DNA from: Lysobacter gummosus
Lineage (GTDB): Bacteria; Pseudomonadota; Gammaproteobacteria; Xanthomonadales; Xanthomonadaceae
Direction: 5' to 3'
DNA: 64,000 nucleotides
Assembly: GCF_001442805.1 (NCBI RefSeq)
Contig: NZ_CP011131.1
Location: 3,162,001 to 3,226,000, forward strand
Shown here: positions 34,081 to 42,514 of the stretch, in pieces
Numbering within the stretch: position 1 is the first letter of the stretch
Layout of the letters: each line of letters opens with the position of its first letter
The notes under the pieces: model-generated
The model's database searches: none
Told to the model about the DNA's origin: nothing
The model's input: only the letters and a program-made list of their open reading frames with translations
Program-made: the position numbers and the translations under genes

Positions 34081-36312
34081 TCAGAAGTCGTACTTCACCG
34101 ACAAGGTGTACTGACGCGGCGGCCCGTAGAAACCGGTGTAAACGCCTAGCGCCGAATTGAGGCTGTAACCGGTGGTGCGATATTCCTTGTCCGCCAGATT
34201 GCTGCCCTGCAAGGCCACCGTCCACGGCCCGCCGCTCTTCCAGGTCACCCCGGCGTTGACCAGGCCGTAGCCGTCCTGAGTGATCGGCTTCGCGCCGGTG
34301 CGCACGATCTCGGTCGTGGCGACCACGTCGCTCTGATAGCTGTAACCCACCCGCGCCGACAGATTGCCGCCGCTGGACAGGTCGGTGCGGTACTCCACGT
34401 TCACCGCGCCGGAAAAATCCGGGGCGTTGGTGAATTCCTGCTCATTGGCGATGTTGACGCCGGCGTACATGAATTCGTCGTACTTCGCGTCCAGCCACGC
34501 CACGTTGCCCGAGACCAGCCAGTGCTCGTTCGGCAGCCACTGGTACTCGACTTCCAGACCCTGCACGGTGCCGGAACCGGCGTTGGTGAAATCGCCGAAG
34601 AACGCATCGTTGGTGCCGTCGCCGTTGCTGTCGTAGGCGGTGAACACCGACAACTGGATGTCCTCATACTTGTTGTGGAAGTACGACAGGTTCAAGAACA
34701 TGCGCTGATCGAAGAACGCCATCTTGCTGCCGATTTCATAGCTGTCCACGACTTCGTCGTCGAACGGCTCGGCCGAGCGCGGCACCGCCGCGGCCTGGGC
34801 GCGGATGTTGTAGCCGCCGGACTTGAAGCCGCGCGTGGCCAGGCCGTACAGCAGGATGTCGGGCGTGACCTGATAATCCAGCGACACCTTCGGCGAGGTG
34901 TTCTTGAAGTTGATGCTGCGGTCGAAGTTGGCCGCAACCACGCCGTTGGGAATGGTGAAGTTCGCATCGCGATAACCGCGGTTGAGCACCTTGGCGCGCT
35001 TGTCCTCGTCGGTGTAGCGCGCGCCGACGTCGAGCTTGAGCTTGTCGGTCAGATCGAAGGTCCAGTCGCCGTAGAACGCGATCGAATCGGTGTAGACCGT
35101 GCCCTGGGTGTCGCCGAAGCTGGCGTTGAAGAAGTTGTTGAGCACCTGCCCGCCGGCTTCGCCGTCGAAGGCGTACACGCCCATCACTCCGCGCGCGCGG
35201 CCGCCGCTGTCGTAGTTGGCCTGCAGCTCGTGACTGACCTGTTGATCGCTGTAGAACGCCTTCACGTCGGCGATCTTGTTCGGCAGCGTGTCGAAGTCGA
35301 TGTTGGTTTCGGTGTCGGACTCGCGCTTGGCCAGCACGTACTTGAAGGTCCAGTCTTCGTTGGCGCGCCAGTTGATCGTGGCCGAAGCGCCCTTGATCGT
35401 GGTGTCGTTGATGTTGGGCATGCCGCTGCGGATGTCGTAGCGGTCGCTCAAGGGCTGGAAGCCGGGAGCGAAACGGTTGGCCGCGAGCATCTTCGCGCCG
35501 CGCACGCCGGACTGGTCGTCCATCCAGTCGAAGGCGAACTGGAAATCCAGCGCATCGCTGACATAGGCGCCCAGGCTGCCGCGCAAGGCCAGCACTTCCT
35601 TGTCGCTGACATCCTGGCCGGTGAACGTGTTCTTGCCGAAGCCGTCGCGGTTGAGGCTGGCCACCGACAGGCGTCCGCGCAAAGTCGCGTCGCCGCCCTG
35701 GGTCGGGCCGCCGATCGGGCCGGCGACCGCGGCCTTGACGTCGAGCTGGCCGTAATTTCCGACCGTGACCGAGGCGAAGCCGTCGAAATGGGTCGGCAAT
35801 CCGCGCGAGACGTACTTGATCGCGCCGCCGATGGTGTTCTTGCCGTACAGCGTGCCCTGCGGGCCGCGCAGCACTTCGATGCGCTCCACGTCGAACACGT
35901 CGAGCAAGGCGCCCTGCGGACGGGCGATATAGACATCGTCCATGTAGATGCCCACGCCCGGGTCCACGCCCCACAGCGGATCGGACTGGCCGACGCCGCG
36001 GATGTAGGCGGTGATGGTGCTGCTGGAACCGCGCGCGGCGTAGATGGTGAGGTTGGGCACCTGCGCGTCGAGATCGCTGAGGTCCTCGACATTGAGCCGG
36101 TCCAGCGCCTCGGGCGTGAAGGCGGTGATCGAGATCGGTACTTCCTGCAGCGTTTCCTCGCGCTTGCGCGCGGTCACGGTGAGCCCGCCGAGGGTCTTGG
36201 CCTCGCCGACCGGCGCGGCGTCCTGGGCCCAGGCGGCCGGCGCGATCAATGCGCTGGCGATGGCCAGGCTCAAGCCCTGGCGGCGAAGGTGCTGGTTGAT
36301 GCTTAGTTTCAC
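34081..36312 (-). CDS. TonB-dependent outer-membrane receptor
   Basis: A 743-residue receptor. The GTG at 36312 follows GGGGAGAA and opens a signal peptide ending APAAWAQ; the longer upstream frame is not needed. The plug domain runs from about residue 45 to 160 (GGLTVTARKREETLQEVPIS, ERIEVLRGPQGTLYGKNTIGG), followed by a 22-strand barrel ending in the aromatic terminus SVKYDF. The type resembles the sphingomonad/xanthomonad receptors for small organic substrates rather than siderophore receptors. It is divergent from a GntP-family permease gene, so the two may import the same substrate, possibly hydroxybutyrate oligomers (inference). Confidence 0.9.
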   Translation of the reverse strand: MKLSINQHLRRQGLSLAIASALIAPAAWAQDAAPVGEAKTLGGLTVTARKREETLQEVPISITAFTPEALDRLNVEDLSDLDAQVPNLTIYAARGSSSTITAYIRGVGQSDPLWGVDPGVGIYMDDVYIARPQGALLDVFDVERIEVLRGPQGTLYGKNTIGGAIKYVSRGLPTHFDGFASVTVGNYGQLDVKAAVAGPIGGPTQGGDATLRGRLSVASLNRDGFGKNTFTGQDVSDKEVLALRGSLGAYVSDALDFQFAFDWMDDQSGVRGAKMLAANRFAPGFQPLSDRYDIRSGMPNINDTTIKGASATINWRANEDWTFKYVLAKRESDTETNIDFDTLPNKIADVKAFYSDQQVSHELQANYDSGGRARGVMGVYAFDGEAGGQVLNNFFNASFGDTQGTVYTDSIAFYGDWTFDLTDKLKLDVGARYTDEDKRAKVLNRGYRDANFTIPNGVVAANFDRSINFKNTSPKVSLDYQVTPDILLYGLATRGFKSGGYNIRAQAAAVPRSAEPFDDEVVDSYEIGSKMAFFDQRMFLNLSYFHNKYEDIQLSVFTAYDSNGDGTNDAFFGDFTNAGSGTVQGLEVEYQWLPNEHWLVSGNVAWLDAKYDEFMYAGVNIANEQEFTNAPDFSGAVNVEYRTDLSSGGNLSARVGYSYQSDVVATTEIVRTGAKPITQDGYGLVNAGVTWKSGGPWTVALQGSNLADKEYRTTGYSLNSALGVYTGFYGPPRQYTLSVKYDF

Positions 36313-36736
36313 TAGTGTGTTCTCCCCAATCCGATTGGTGCGCGCGCCGGTTCCGAATCCGCTGCGGGCGGCCTGCGCACAAGCAGTCGCGTCGCCGCCA
36401 CCGCCGCTGTCGTTGCGTTCCTTGCCCCCGGCCGCATGTGCCCCGCGTCCTGCGGGCCGCGCATCGTGGCCAAAGCGCGAGGCGGCGAGCGCGGCCCGAT
36501 CCGGCCGCATCCCGCGCGATTCGCGCCGCCCGAGGCGCCGCATCCCAGCCGCATCCATGCCGCACATGCGAACAGCGGCGGTGGAGGCGAGCTCCCCCGT
36601 CATGGCGCACAGCCTATGAGTCGCGACCCGCGCCGGGCAGCTGTACCTTCGGACAATGCCCCGCCCACCCGCGCATTGCCGACACTGCGCGCAGCCGGGC
36701 CAAGCCGCCGGCGTTGTCCGCTGGGGAATCGAACCG
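36313..36736. other. Divergent promoter region between the TonB receptor and the GntP permease
   Basis: This 424-bp stretch must drive both genes. It is GC-rich, with no convincing reading frame and no promoter motif that I can name. A small-ORF or regulatory RNA cannot be excluded. Confidence 0.4.
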
Positions 36737-38134
36737 ATGGCGTTTTTGATCGTGCTGGCCGCGTTGTGCTTTCTGATGTATGTCGCCTACCGCGGCCACA
36801 GCGTGATTCTGTTCGCGCCGATCGCCGCGCTGGGCGCGGTGCTGCTGACCGATCCCAGCCTGGTCGCGCCGATGTTCACCGGTTTGTTCATGGACAAGAT
36901 GGTCGGGTTCCTGAAGCTATATTTCCCGGTGTTCCTGCTGGGCGCGATCTTCGGCAAGCTGATCGAAACCTCCGGGTTCTCCAAATCGATCGTCGCGGCA
37001 ACGATCAGATTGGTTGGGCGCGAGCGCGCGATGCTGGCCATCGTCGCGGTGTGCGCGCTGCTGACCTACGGCGGCGTGTCGCTGTTCGTGGTGGTGTTCG
37101 CGGTGTATCCGTTCGCGGCCGAGCTGTTCCGCCAGAGCGATATTCCCAAGCGCCTGATTCCCGGCACCATCGCCCTGGGCGCGTTCACCTTCACCATGGA
37201 CGCGCTGCCGGGCACGCCGCAGATCCAGAACATCATCCCGACCGCGTTCTTCGGCACCGACACCTGGGCCGCGCCGGTGCTGGGCACGCTCGGCGGCGTG
37301 TTCATCCTGATCGCCGGCCTGATCTATCTGAACTGGCGCCGCCGCGCCGCGCTGAAGGCCGGCGAAGGCTACGGCGACAATCTCATCAACGAACCGGCGC
37401 CGTTCGCCGGCGGCAAGCTGGCGCATCCGTTGCTGGCGATCGCCCCGCTGCTGCTGGTCGGCATCGCCAACAAGGTTTTCAGCGTGTGGCTGCCGCAGGC
37501 TTACGGCAAACAGCACAGCTTCGACCCGGCGGTGATCGGCGACGCCGCGCCGGTGGTGCAGGAGGTGTCCAAGATCGCCGCGATCTGGGCGGTCGAAGGC
37601 GCGCTGTTGATCGGCATCGCCGCGGTGCTGGTCTTCGCCTGGAAACCGGTGATGGCCAGTTTCGCCGAAGGCAGCAAGGCGGCGATCGGCGGCGCGCTGC
37701 TGGCCGCAATGAACACTGCCAGCGAATACGGCTTCGGCGCGGTGATCGCGGCGCTGCCGGGCTTCCTGGTGGTGGCCAATGCGCTGGCGGCGATTCCGAA
37801 CCCGCTGGTCAACGAAGCCATCACCGTGACCGCGCTGGCCGGCATCACCGGCTCGGCCTCCGGCGGCATGAGCATCGCCCTGGCGGCGATGGCCGATACT
37901 TTCATCGCCAACGCCCACGCCGCATCGATTCCGATGGAGGTGCTGCACAGAGTCGCGGCGATGGCCTCCGGCGGCATGGACACCCTGCCGCACAACGGCG
38001 CGGTGATCACCCTGCTGGCGGTGACAGGTCTAAGCCATCGCCAGGCCTACAAGGATGTGTTCGCGATTACCTTGGTGAAAACCGCGGCGGTGTTCGTGGT
38101 GATCGGCCTGTACTACGCGACCGGGCTGGTCTGA
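36737..38134 (+). CDS. GntP family permease (gluconate/hydroxybutyrate-type transporter)
   Basis: A 465-residue inner-membrane transporter with about 12-14 helices and the GntP-family pattern (FPVFLLGAIFGKLIETSGFSKSI, TFTMDALPGTPQIQNIIPT, NPLVNEAITVTALAGITGSASGG, as separate blocks). GGGGA lies ahead of the ATG. GntP proteins move gluconate or related hydroxy acids with protons; many non-enteric members are linked to hydroxybutyrate use. Position near a CrbSR-like system, a 3HB-oligomer hydrolase and PHA synthase supports a hydroxybutyrate or other short organic acid substrate, but this is inference. Confidence 0.82.
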   Translation: MAFLIVLAALCFLMYVAYRGHSVILFAPIAALGAVLLTDPSLVAPMFTGLFMDKMVGFLKLYFPVFLLGAIFGKLIETSGFSKSIVAATIRLVGRERAMLAIVAVCALLTYGGVSLFVVVFAVYPFAAELFRQSDIPKRLIPGTIALGAFTFTMDALPGTPQIQNIIPTAFFGTDTWAAPVLGTLGGVFILIAGLIYLNWRRRAALKAGEGYGDNLINEPAPFAGGKLAHPLLAIAPLLLVGIANKVFSVWLPQAYGKQHSFDPAVIGDAAPVVQEVSKIAAIWAVEGALLIGIAAVLVFAWKPVMASFAEGSKAAIGGALLAAMNTASEYGFGAVIAALPGFLVVANALAAIPNPLVNEAITVTALAGITGSASGGMSIALAAMADTFIANAHAASIPMEVLHRVAAMASGGMDTLPHNGAVITLLAVTGLSHRQAYKDVFAITLVKTAAVFVVIGLYYATGLV

Positions 38135-38154
38135 GCGTAAGCACGAAGTCTGTT

Positions 38155-38179
38155 GTGGGAGGTGCTTCAGCCCTCCCAC
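38155..38179. repeat. REP-like hairpin after the GntP permease gene
   Basis: An 8-base stem (gtgggagg with cctcccac) with loop tgcttcagc, 20 bp after the permease stop. It resembles one half of the bipartite repeat at 12527-12640 and may serve as transcript end. Confidence 0.6.
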
Positions 38180-38240
38180 ATAAGCCGGGACCTTGGTTAT
38201 GCTGGCGCTCTCTTCAGCAGGTGCAGGCAAGGAGCCCTAC

Positions 38241-39152
38241 GTGACCATCGGCGAATACTCACAGATCTACCGCGGCAAACGCGTCGTCAACTTCAGCATG
38301 GGCGACACGCCCGCCGGCGGCGATGTGGTCTATCGCCTGACCCAGGATTACGACAGCGCCGAAAGCCAGCGCGATCTGCTCGACAACTTTCTGTCGCAGG
38401 TCGATCCGTCCCAGCTCGAAGCGCTGATCATCGGCGCATGGAGCGAGGCGCAGGAAGAAGGCCCGGACGGCTATCTCGATGGTTTGATCGAGCGCCGCGC
38501 GCAGTTGCCCGCGCTCAAGGCTTTGTTCATCGGCGATATGACCTACGAAGACTGCGAGATCTCCTGGATCATCCAGACCTCGTACAACCCGCTGCTGACG
38601 GCGTTCCCGAATCTGCAATCGCTGCGCATCCGCGGCTCCACCAATCTGGAGCTGCAAGCGTTCGGGCACGATGCCCTGGAAGAACTGGCGATCGAATGCG
38701 GCGGCCTGCCCTCGAACATCACCGACGCCATCGCCGCCTCGACCCTGCCGGCGCTCAATCACCTGGAACTGTGGCTGGGCAGCGACGGCTACGGTTTCGA
38801 CGGCGGCATCGCTCCGTATCAGAACCTGCTCGCCAAGATCGACCCGCGGCGGCTGCGTTATCTGGGTCTGCGCGATTCGGAAATCAGCGACGAATTGGCG
38901 GTGTGGCTGGCGCAACAGCCGTGGCTGGGATCGCTGCAGACCCTGGACCTGTCGCTGGGCACGATCGGCGATGTCGGCGCGCAAGCGCTGGCCGAAAGCC
39001 CGCACCTTGGCACGATCGAGCGCATCGACCTGAGCCATCACTACATCTCGCCGCCGTGGCAGCAGAAACTGCAGGCGCTGCCGTGCACGGTGGTGCTCGA
39101 CGACCATGAAGACGAGGACGACGGCGACCGTTACGTCGCCGTATCCGAGTAA
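38241..39152 (+). CDS. STM4015 family protein (leucine-rich-repeat protein)
   Basis: First gene of a five-gene cassette. The GTG at 38241 follows AAGGAG at the right spacing. The 303-residue product begins with a short conserved region (YRGKRVVNFSMGD) and then carries about seven leucine-rich repeats (LPALKALFIGD, FPNLQSLRIRG, DALEELAIEC, LPALNHLELWL, RRLRYLGLRD, GSLQTLDLSL, GTIERIDLSH), ending in an Asp/Glu-rich tail. No signal peptide. The repeats predict a curved binding surface, so this may be a scaffold or substrate-binding protein for the enzymes that follow, or a substrate itself (inference). The family is named after Salmonella STM4015 and has no known function. Confidence 0.85.
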   Translation: MTIGEYSQIYRGKRVVNFSMGDTPAGGDVVYRLTQDYDSAESQRDLLDNFLSQVDPSQLEALIIGAWSEAQEEGPDGYLDGLIERRAQLPALKALFIGDMTYEDCEISWIIQTSYNPLLTAFPNLQSLRIRGSTNLELQAFGHDALEELAIECGGLPSNITDAIAASTLPALNHLELWLGSDGYGFDGGIAPYQNLLAKIDPRRLRYLGLRDSEISDELAVWLAQQPWLGSLQTLDLSLGTIGDVGAQALAESPHLGTIERIDLSHHYISPPWQQKLQALPCTVVLDDHEDEDDGDRYVAVSE

Positions 39153-39155
39153 CCC

Positions 39156-40310
39156 GTGCCCGCCGATTGGCTGCTGATCGGTCCACGCGGCAGCCGCCGG
39201 CTCCGGGGGCTGCAACAGGCCCTGCGCGAGCGCGGCCTGGGCGCGGCCGAGGAACTGCATTACGAGGGCTTACTCGACGATCCCGGTCTCGCCTTCGAGG
39301 CGATCGCGCGGCGGCCGCATGCGTTGGTGAAGATCGAATCGCCCGGAGAAGCGCCGCGCCTGCATGCGGCGCTGATCGAGCGCGGCTGGCGCCGGCTCGG
39401 CGAGCCCGCGCCGCGGCCGCGTGAGCTGGAACACGGCGAACTCGCCTATCAACACTACTGGTTCGCGGGATTTCGCGATCTGCTCGATGCTCTGCCGGCG
39501 CAGGCGAATTATCTCAACCCGCCCGACGACATCGCCGGCATGAACGACAAACTCGCCTGCCAGCAGCGCCTGCGCGCGCACGACGTCGCAACCGCGCCGC
39601 TGCTCGGCCGCATCGACGGCTACGCGCACTTGCGCGAACTCATGCGCGAACACGACTGCGCGCAGGTGTTCGTCAAGGCGCGTTACGGCTCCTCCGGCGC
39701 CGGCGTGCTGGCGTATCGCTGCAATCGCCAAGGCGGCGAAGCGCTGTACGGCTCGGCCGAACTGGTCGAAACCGGGTTGCCGGGCGAGGCCGCGGTGCGG
39801 GTGTTCAACTCGCTGCGGCCGCGACGTTACGGCGACAGCCGCCGGATCGCGCTACTGATCGACGCAGTCGCAGCGCAGGAAGCCTACGCCGAACGCTGGA
39901 TCGCCAAGCCGCGCGCGCCCGATGGCGGGACCGGTCACTACGACATTCGCACCATCGCCCTGGACGGACGCGCGCGCCATCGCATCGCCCGGATCGGCCG
40001 CGGGCCGTTGACCAACCTGCACCTGGGCAATCGCCGCGCCGAGCTGGACGATTGGCTGGACGCCGACGCCATGCGCACACTGGATACAGCGACCGAACGC
40101 GCCGCGACGGCATTCGCCGGAAGCCGCATGATCGGTTTCGACCTGATCCTGCGCGACGGCCGCGCGTGGATTCTCGAAGCCAACGCCTTCGGCGACCTGC
40201 TGTTGAACCTGCAATGGCAGGGCCTGAGCACGTATCAGGATCAGGCCGGCATGGCGGCGACCCACCCGGCCCATCCGCCCCGCCGCATCGCCGAGCCGGC
40301 CCATGTCTGA
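39156..40310 (+). CDS. STM4014 family protein (ATP-grasp fold)
   Basis: Starts at a GTG three bases after the previous stop. The 384-residue product has the order of ATP-grasp enzymes: NDKLACQQRLRAHDV, the nucleotide-binding VFVKARYGSSGAGVLAYR, a substrate region HYDIRTIALDGRARHRIARIG (as separate pieces), the conserved LTNLHLGNRR, and the metal-binding end MIGFDLILRDGRAWILEANAFGD. ATP-grasp enzymes join a carboxylate to an amine or thiol through an acyl phosphate. It would therefore form an amide or similar bond in the unknown pathway. It overlaps the next gene by eight bases. Confidence 0.85.
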   Translation: MPADWLLIGPRGSRRLRGLQQALRERGLGAAEELHYEGLLDDPGLAFEAIARRPHALVKIESPGEAPRLHAALIERGWRRLGEPAPRPRELEHGELAYQHYWFAGFRDLLDALPAQANYLNPPDDIAGMNDKLACQQRLRAHDVATAPLLGRIDGYAHLRELMREHDCAQVFVKARYGSSGAGVLAYRCNRQGGEALYGSAELVETGLPGEAAVRVFNSLRPRRYGDSRRIALLIDAVAAQEAYAERWIAKPRAPDGGTGHYDIRTIALDGRARHRIARIGRGPLTNLHLGNRRAELDDWLDADAMRTLDTATERAATAFAGSRMIGFDLILRDGRAWILEANAFGDLLLNLQWQGLSTYQDQAGMAATHPAHPPRRIAEPAHV

Positions 40311-41133
40311 GCCCGCCCGCTTCGCCAATCCCGACATGCGCGCCATCGTCAGCCATCGCGATCTGCTGTTGATCACCCTCGACACGTTGCGCTTCGACGC
40401 CGCCCAGAGCTGCTTCGAACGCGGCGAACTGCCGGTGCTGGCGCAACACCTGCCGCCGGCCGGCTGGGAGCCCAGGCATACCCCAGGAAGCTTCACCTAC
40501 GCCGCGCACGCCGCGTTCTTCGCCGGATTCCTGCCGACGCCGGCACGGCCGGGCCCGCATCCGCGCCTGTTCGCGCTGGATTTCGAAGGCAGCGAAACCA
40601 CCGCGGCCGAGACCTGGGTATTCCGCGACCGCGCCGACATCGTGTCCGGCCTGCGCGATGCCGGCTACCGCACCATCTGCATCGGCGGCGTGGGTTTCTT
40701 CAACAAACGCAATCCGCTGGGCTCGCAGTTTCCGGACCTGTTCGACGAAGGCCACTGGAACCCGGGCTTCGGCGTCACCGCGGTGGATTCGACCCAGCGC
40801 CAGGTCGCGCTGGCCTGCGAACGACTGCGCAGCGACGAGCTGCGCGAGAGCCGCTGCTTCGTCTTCATCAACGTCTCCGCCCTGCACCAGCCCAATCGCC
40901 ATTACCTGCCCGGCGCCGAGCGCGACGGCTACGACAGTCATTGCGCGGCGCTGCGCTACGTCGACGGCGCGCTGGCGCCGCTGTTCGCGGCCTTGCGCGA
41001 GCGCGGCGGCGCGTTCGCGATCGTCTGCTCCGACCACGGCACCGCCTACGGCGAGGACGGCTATCACGGCCACCGCCTCGCCCACGACACGGTGATGACC
41101 GTGCCCTACGCGCATTTTCTGCTCAATCCATGA
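40303..41133 (+). CDS. STM4013/SEN3800 family hydrolase (sulfatase/alkaline-phosphatase superfamily)
   Basis: A 276-residue cytoplasmic enzyme. The N-terminal metal site is LLLITLDTLRFDAA, the probable nucleophile lies in TPGSFTYAAHAAFFAGF, and the C-terminal metal ligands are in VCSDHGTAYGEDGYHGH with a further conserved DTVMTVPY. The sulfatase Cys/Ser-x-Pro-x-Arg signature is absent, so it is more probably a phosphohydrolase, phosphotransferase or phosphonate-type enzyme than a true sulfatase. No signal peptide, which is unusual for the superfamily. It overlaps both neighbours, so it is tightly coupled. Confidence 0.85.
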   Translation: MSEPARFANPDMRAIVSHRDLLLITLDTLRFDAAQSCFERGELPVLAQHLPPAGWEPRHTPGSFTYAAHAAFFAGFLPTPARPGPHPRLFALDFEGSETTAAETWVFRDRADIVSGLRDAGYRTICIGGVGFFNKRNPLGSQFPDLFDEGHWNPGFGVTAVDSTQRQVALACERLRSDELRESRCFVFINVSALHQPNRHYLPGAERDGYDSHCAALRYVDGALAPLFAALRERGGAFAIVCSDHGTAYGEDGYHGHRLAHDTVMTVPYAHFLLNP

Positions 41134-42512
41134 ACGCCATCGCCCAACCCGCCGCGCTGCACCGTCTCGCCGATCTGCTGCGCCTGCCGCCGTATCAGGC
41201 GTACTCGTATTCGTATCCGCACAAGACCGCGTACCGGCCGCTGCAGCCGGCGCAATCGCTGGCGCAGCTGTGGGCGGACGAACCCCGCGACGCCTTGTTC
41301 CTGTACCTGCACATCCCGTTTTGTTCCTACCGCTGCGGCTTTTGCAATCTGTTCGCGCTGGCGCGGCCGGAGCCGGCCAAGGTCGCGGCCTATCTGCAGC
41401 AGATGGAACACCAGTTGCGCGCCACCGCGGCGGCGCTGGGCGAGCATCGCTTCGTGCGCTTCGCCCTCGGCGGCGGCACGCCGACCTATCTCGACACCGA
41501 GCAATTGCGGCGCGTGTTCGATCTGGTCGAGCGCCATGCCGCGATCGATCTGCAGGCCGTGCCCGCCGGCATCGAGGTGTCGCCGGAAACCGTCGATCTC
41601 GAAAAACTGCGCCTGTGCCGCGAGCGCGGCATCGACCGCGTCAGCATGGGCATCCAGAGTTTCAGCGACGCCGAGGTGCGCACGCTGGTGCGGCCGCAAC
41701 AGCGCGCCGTGGTCGAACAGGCGATCGCCGCGATCCGCGAAGCCGGCATCGCCACCATGAATCTGGACCTGATCTACGGCATCGCCGGCCAGACCCGCGA
41801 GAGTTTCCTCGCGTCCATCGACAGCGCGCTGGCGCATTCTCCGGAAGAACTCTATCTGTATCCCTTGTACGTGCGCCCGCTGACCGGCCTGGGCCGGATC
41901 GAAGCCAAGAACGGCGCGCGTGGCGGTTTCGCCCTGCAGGCCGAACCGGTGGACGATCGCCTGGCCCTGTACGAAGCCGGCCGCGAACGCCTGCTCGCGG
42001 CCGGTTACAGCCAGGTGTCGATGCGCATGTTCCGCGCGCCGCACGCGCCGGAGCTGAGCGGGCCGGTGTACTGCTGCCAGAGCGACGGCATGGTCGGCAT
42101 CGGTTGCGGCGCGCGTTCCTACACCTCGGCCCTGCACTACTCCAGCGAATACGGCGTGGCGCGGCGCAGCGTCGCGGAGATACTCGATCACTACCTCGCC
42201 CGCGACGAAGCCTCCTTCGCCAGCGCCGACTACGGCATCCGCCTGAGCGCCGACGATCGCCGCCGCCGGCACGCGATCCAGTCGCTGCTGATCCGCCCGG
42301 GCCTGGATCGCGCCGACTATCGCCGCCATTTCAGCGCCGATTGCCTGGACGATCTGCCGCAACTGCGCGAATTGTTCGAACTCGGCCTGGCCGTGGCCGA
42401 TGACAACCTGATCGAACTGACCCAGGCCGGCCTCGCCCGCGCCGACACCATCGGCCCATGGCTGACTTCGGCGCAGATCGCCGAACGCATGCACGACTAC
42501 AGGTTGGGCTGA
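41130..42512 (+). CDS. STM4012 family radical SAM protein (HemN-like)
   Basis: A 460-residue radical SAM enzyme resembling coproporphyrinogen dehydrogenase HemN. The iron-sulfur motif is in LYLHIPFCSYRCGFCNLF (CxxxCxxC), followed by the SAM-binding GGGTPTYL, EVSPETV, RVSMGIQSF and DLIYGIAGQT. The C-terminal part has the HemN-like winged domain (RRRRHAIQSLLIRPGLD). It differs from true HemN in context and in the loop YLYPLYVRPLTGLGR. ATG overlaps the upstream stop (ATGA). The reaction is unknown; HemN relatives do decarboxylation, methylation or cyclopropanation. Confidence 0.9.
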   Translation: MNAIAQPAALHRLADLLRLPPYQAYSYSYPHKTAYRPLQPAQSLAQLWADEPRDALFLYLHIPFCSYRCGFCNLFALARPEPAKVAAYLQQMEHQLRATAAALGEHRFVRFALGGGTPTYLDTEQLRRVFDLVERHAAIDLQAVPAGIEVSPETVDLEKLRLCRERGIDRVSMGIQSFSDAEVRTLVRPQQRAVVEQAIAAIREAGIATMNLDLIYGIAGQTRESFLASIDSALAHSPEELYLYPLYVRPLTGLGRIEAKNGARGGFALQAEPVDDRLALYEAGRERLLAAGYSQVSMRMFRAPHAPELSGPVYCCQSDGMVGIGCGARSYTSALHYSSEYGVARRSVAEILDHYLARDEASFASADYGIRLSADDRRRRHAIQSLLIRPGLDRADYRRHFSADCLDDLPQLRELFELGLAVADDNLIELTQAGLARADTIGPWLTSAQIAERMHDYRLG

Positions 42513-42514
42513 GC

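Noticed and set aside
40303..41133. True sulfatase needing a formylglycine residue
   Set aside because: The Cys/Ser-x-Pro-x-Arg signature is absent and there is no signal peptide, so only the superfamily fold is supported.
41130..42512. Annotation as HemN (coproporphyrinogen dehydrogenase)
   Set aside because: The protein is HemN-like, but it sits in a conserved unrelated cassette and differs in its loops; family-level transfer of the heme function would be misleading.
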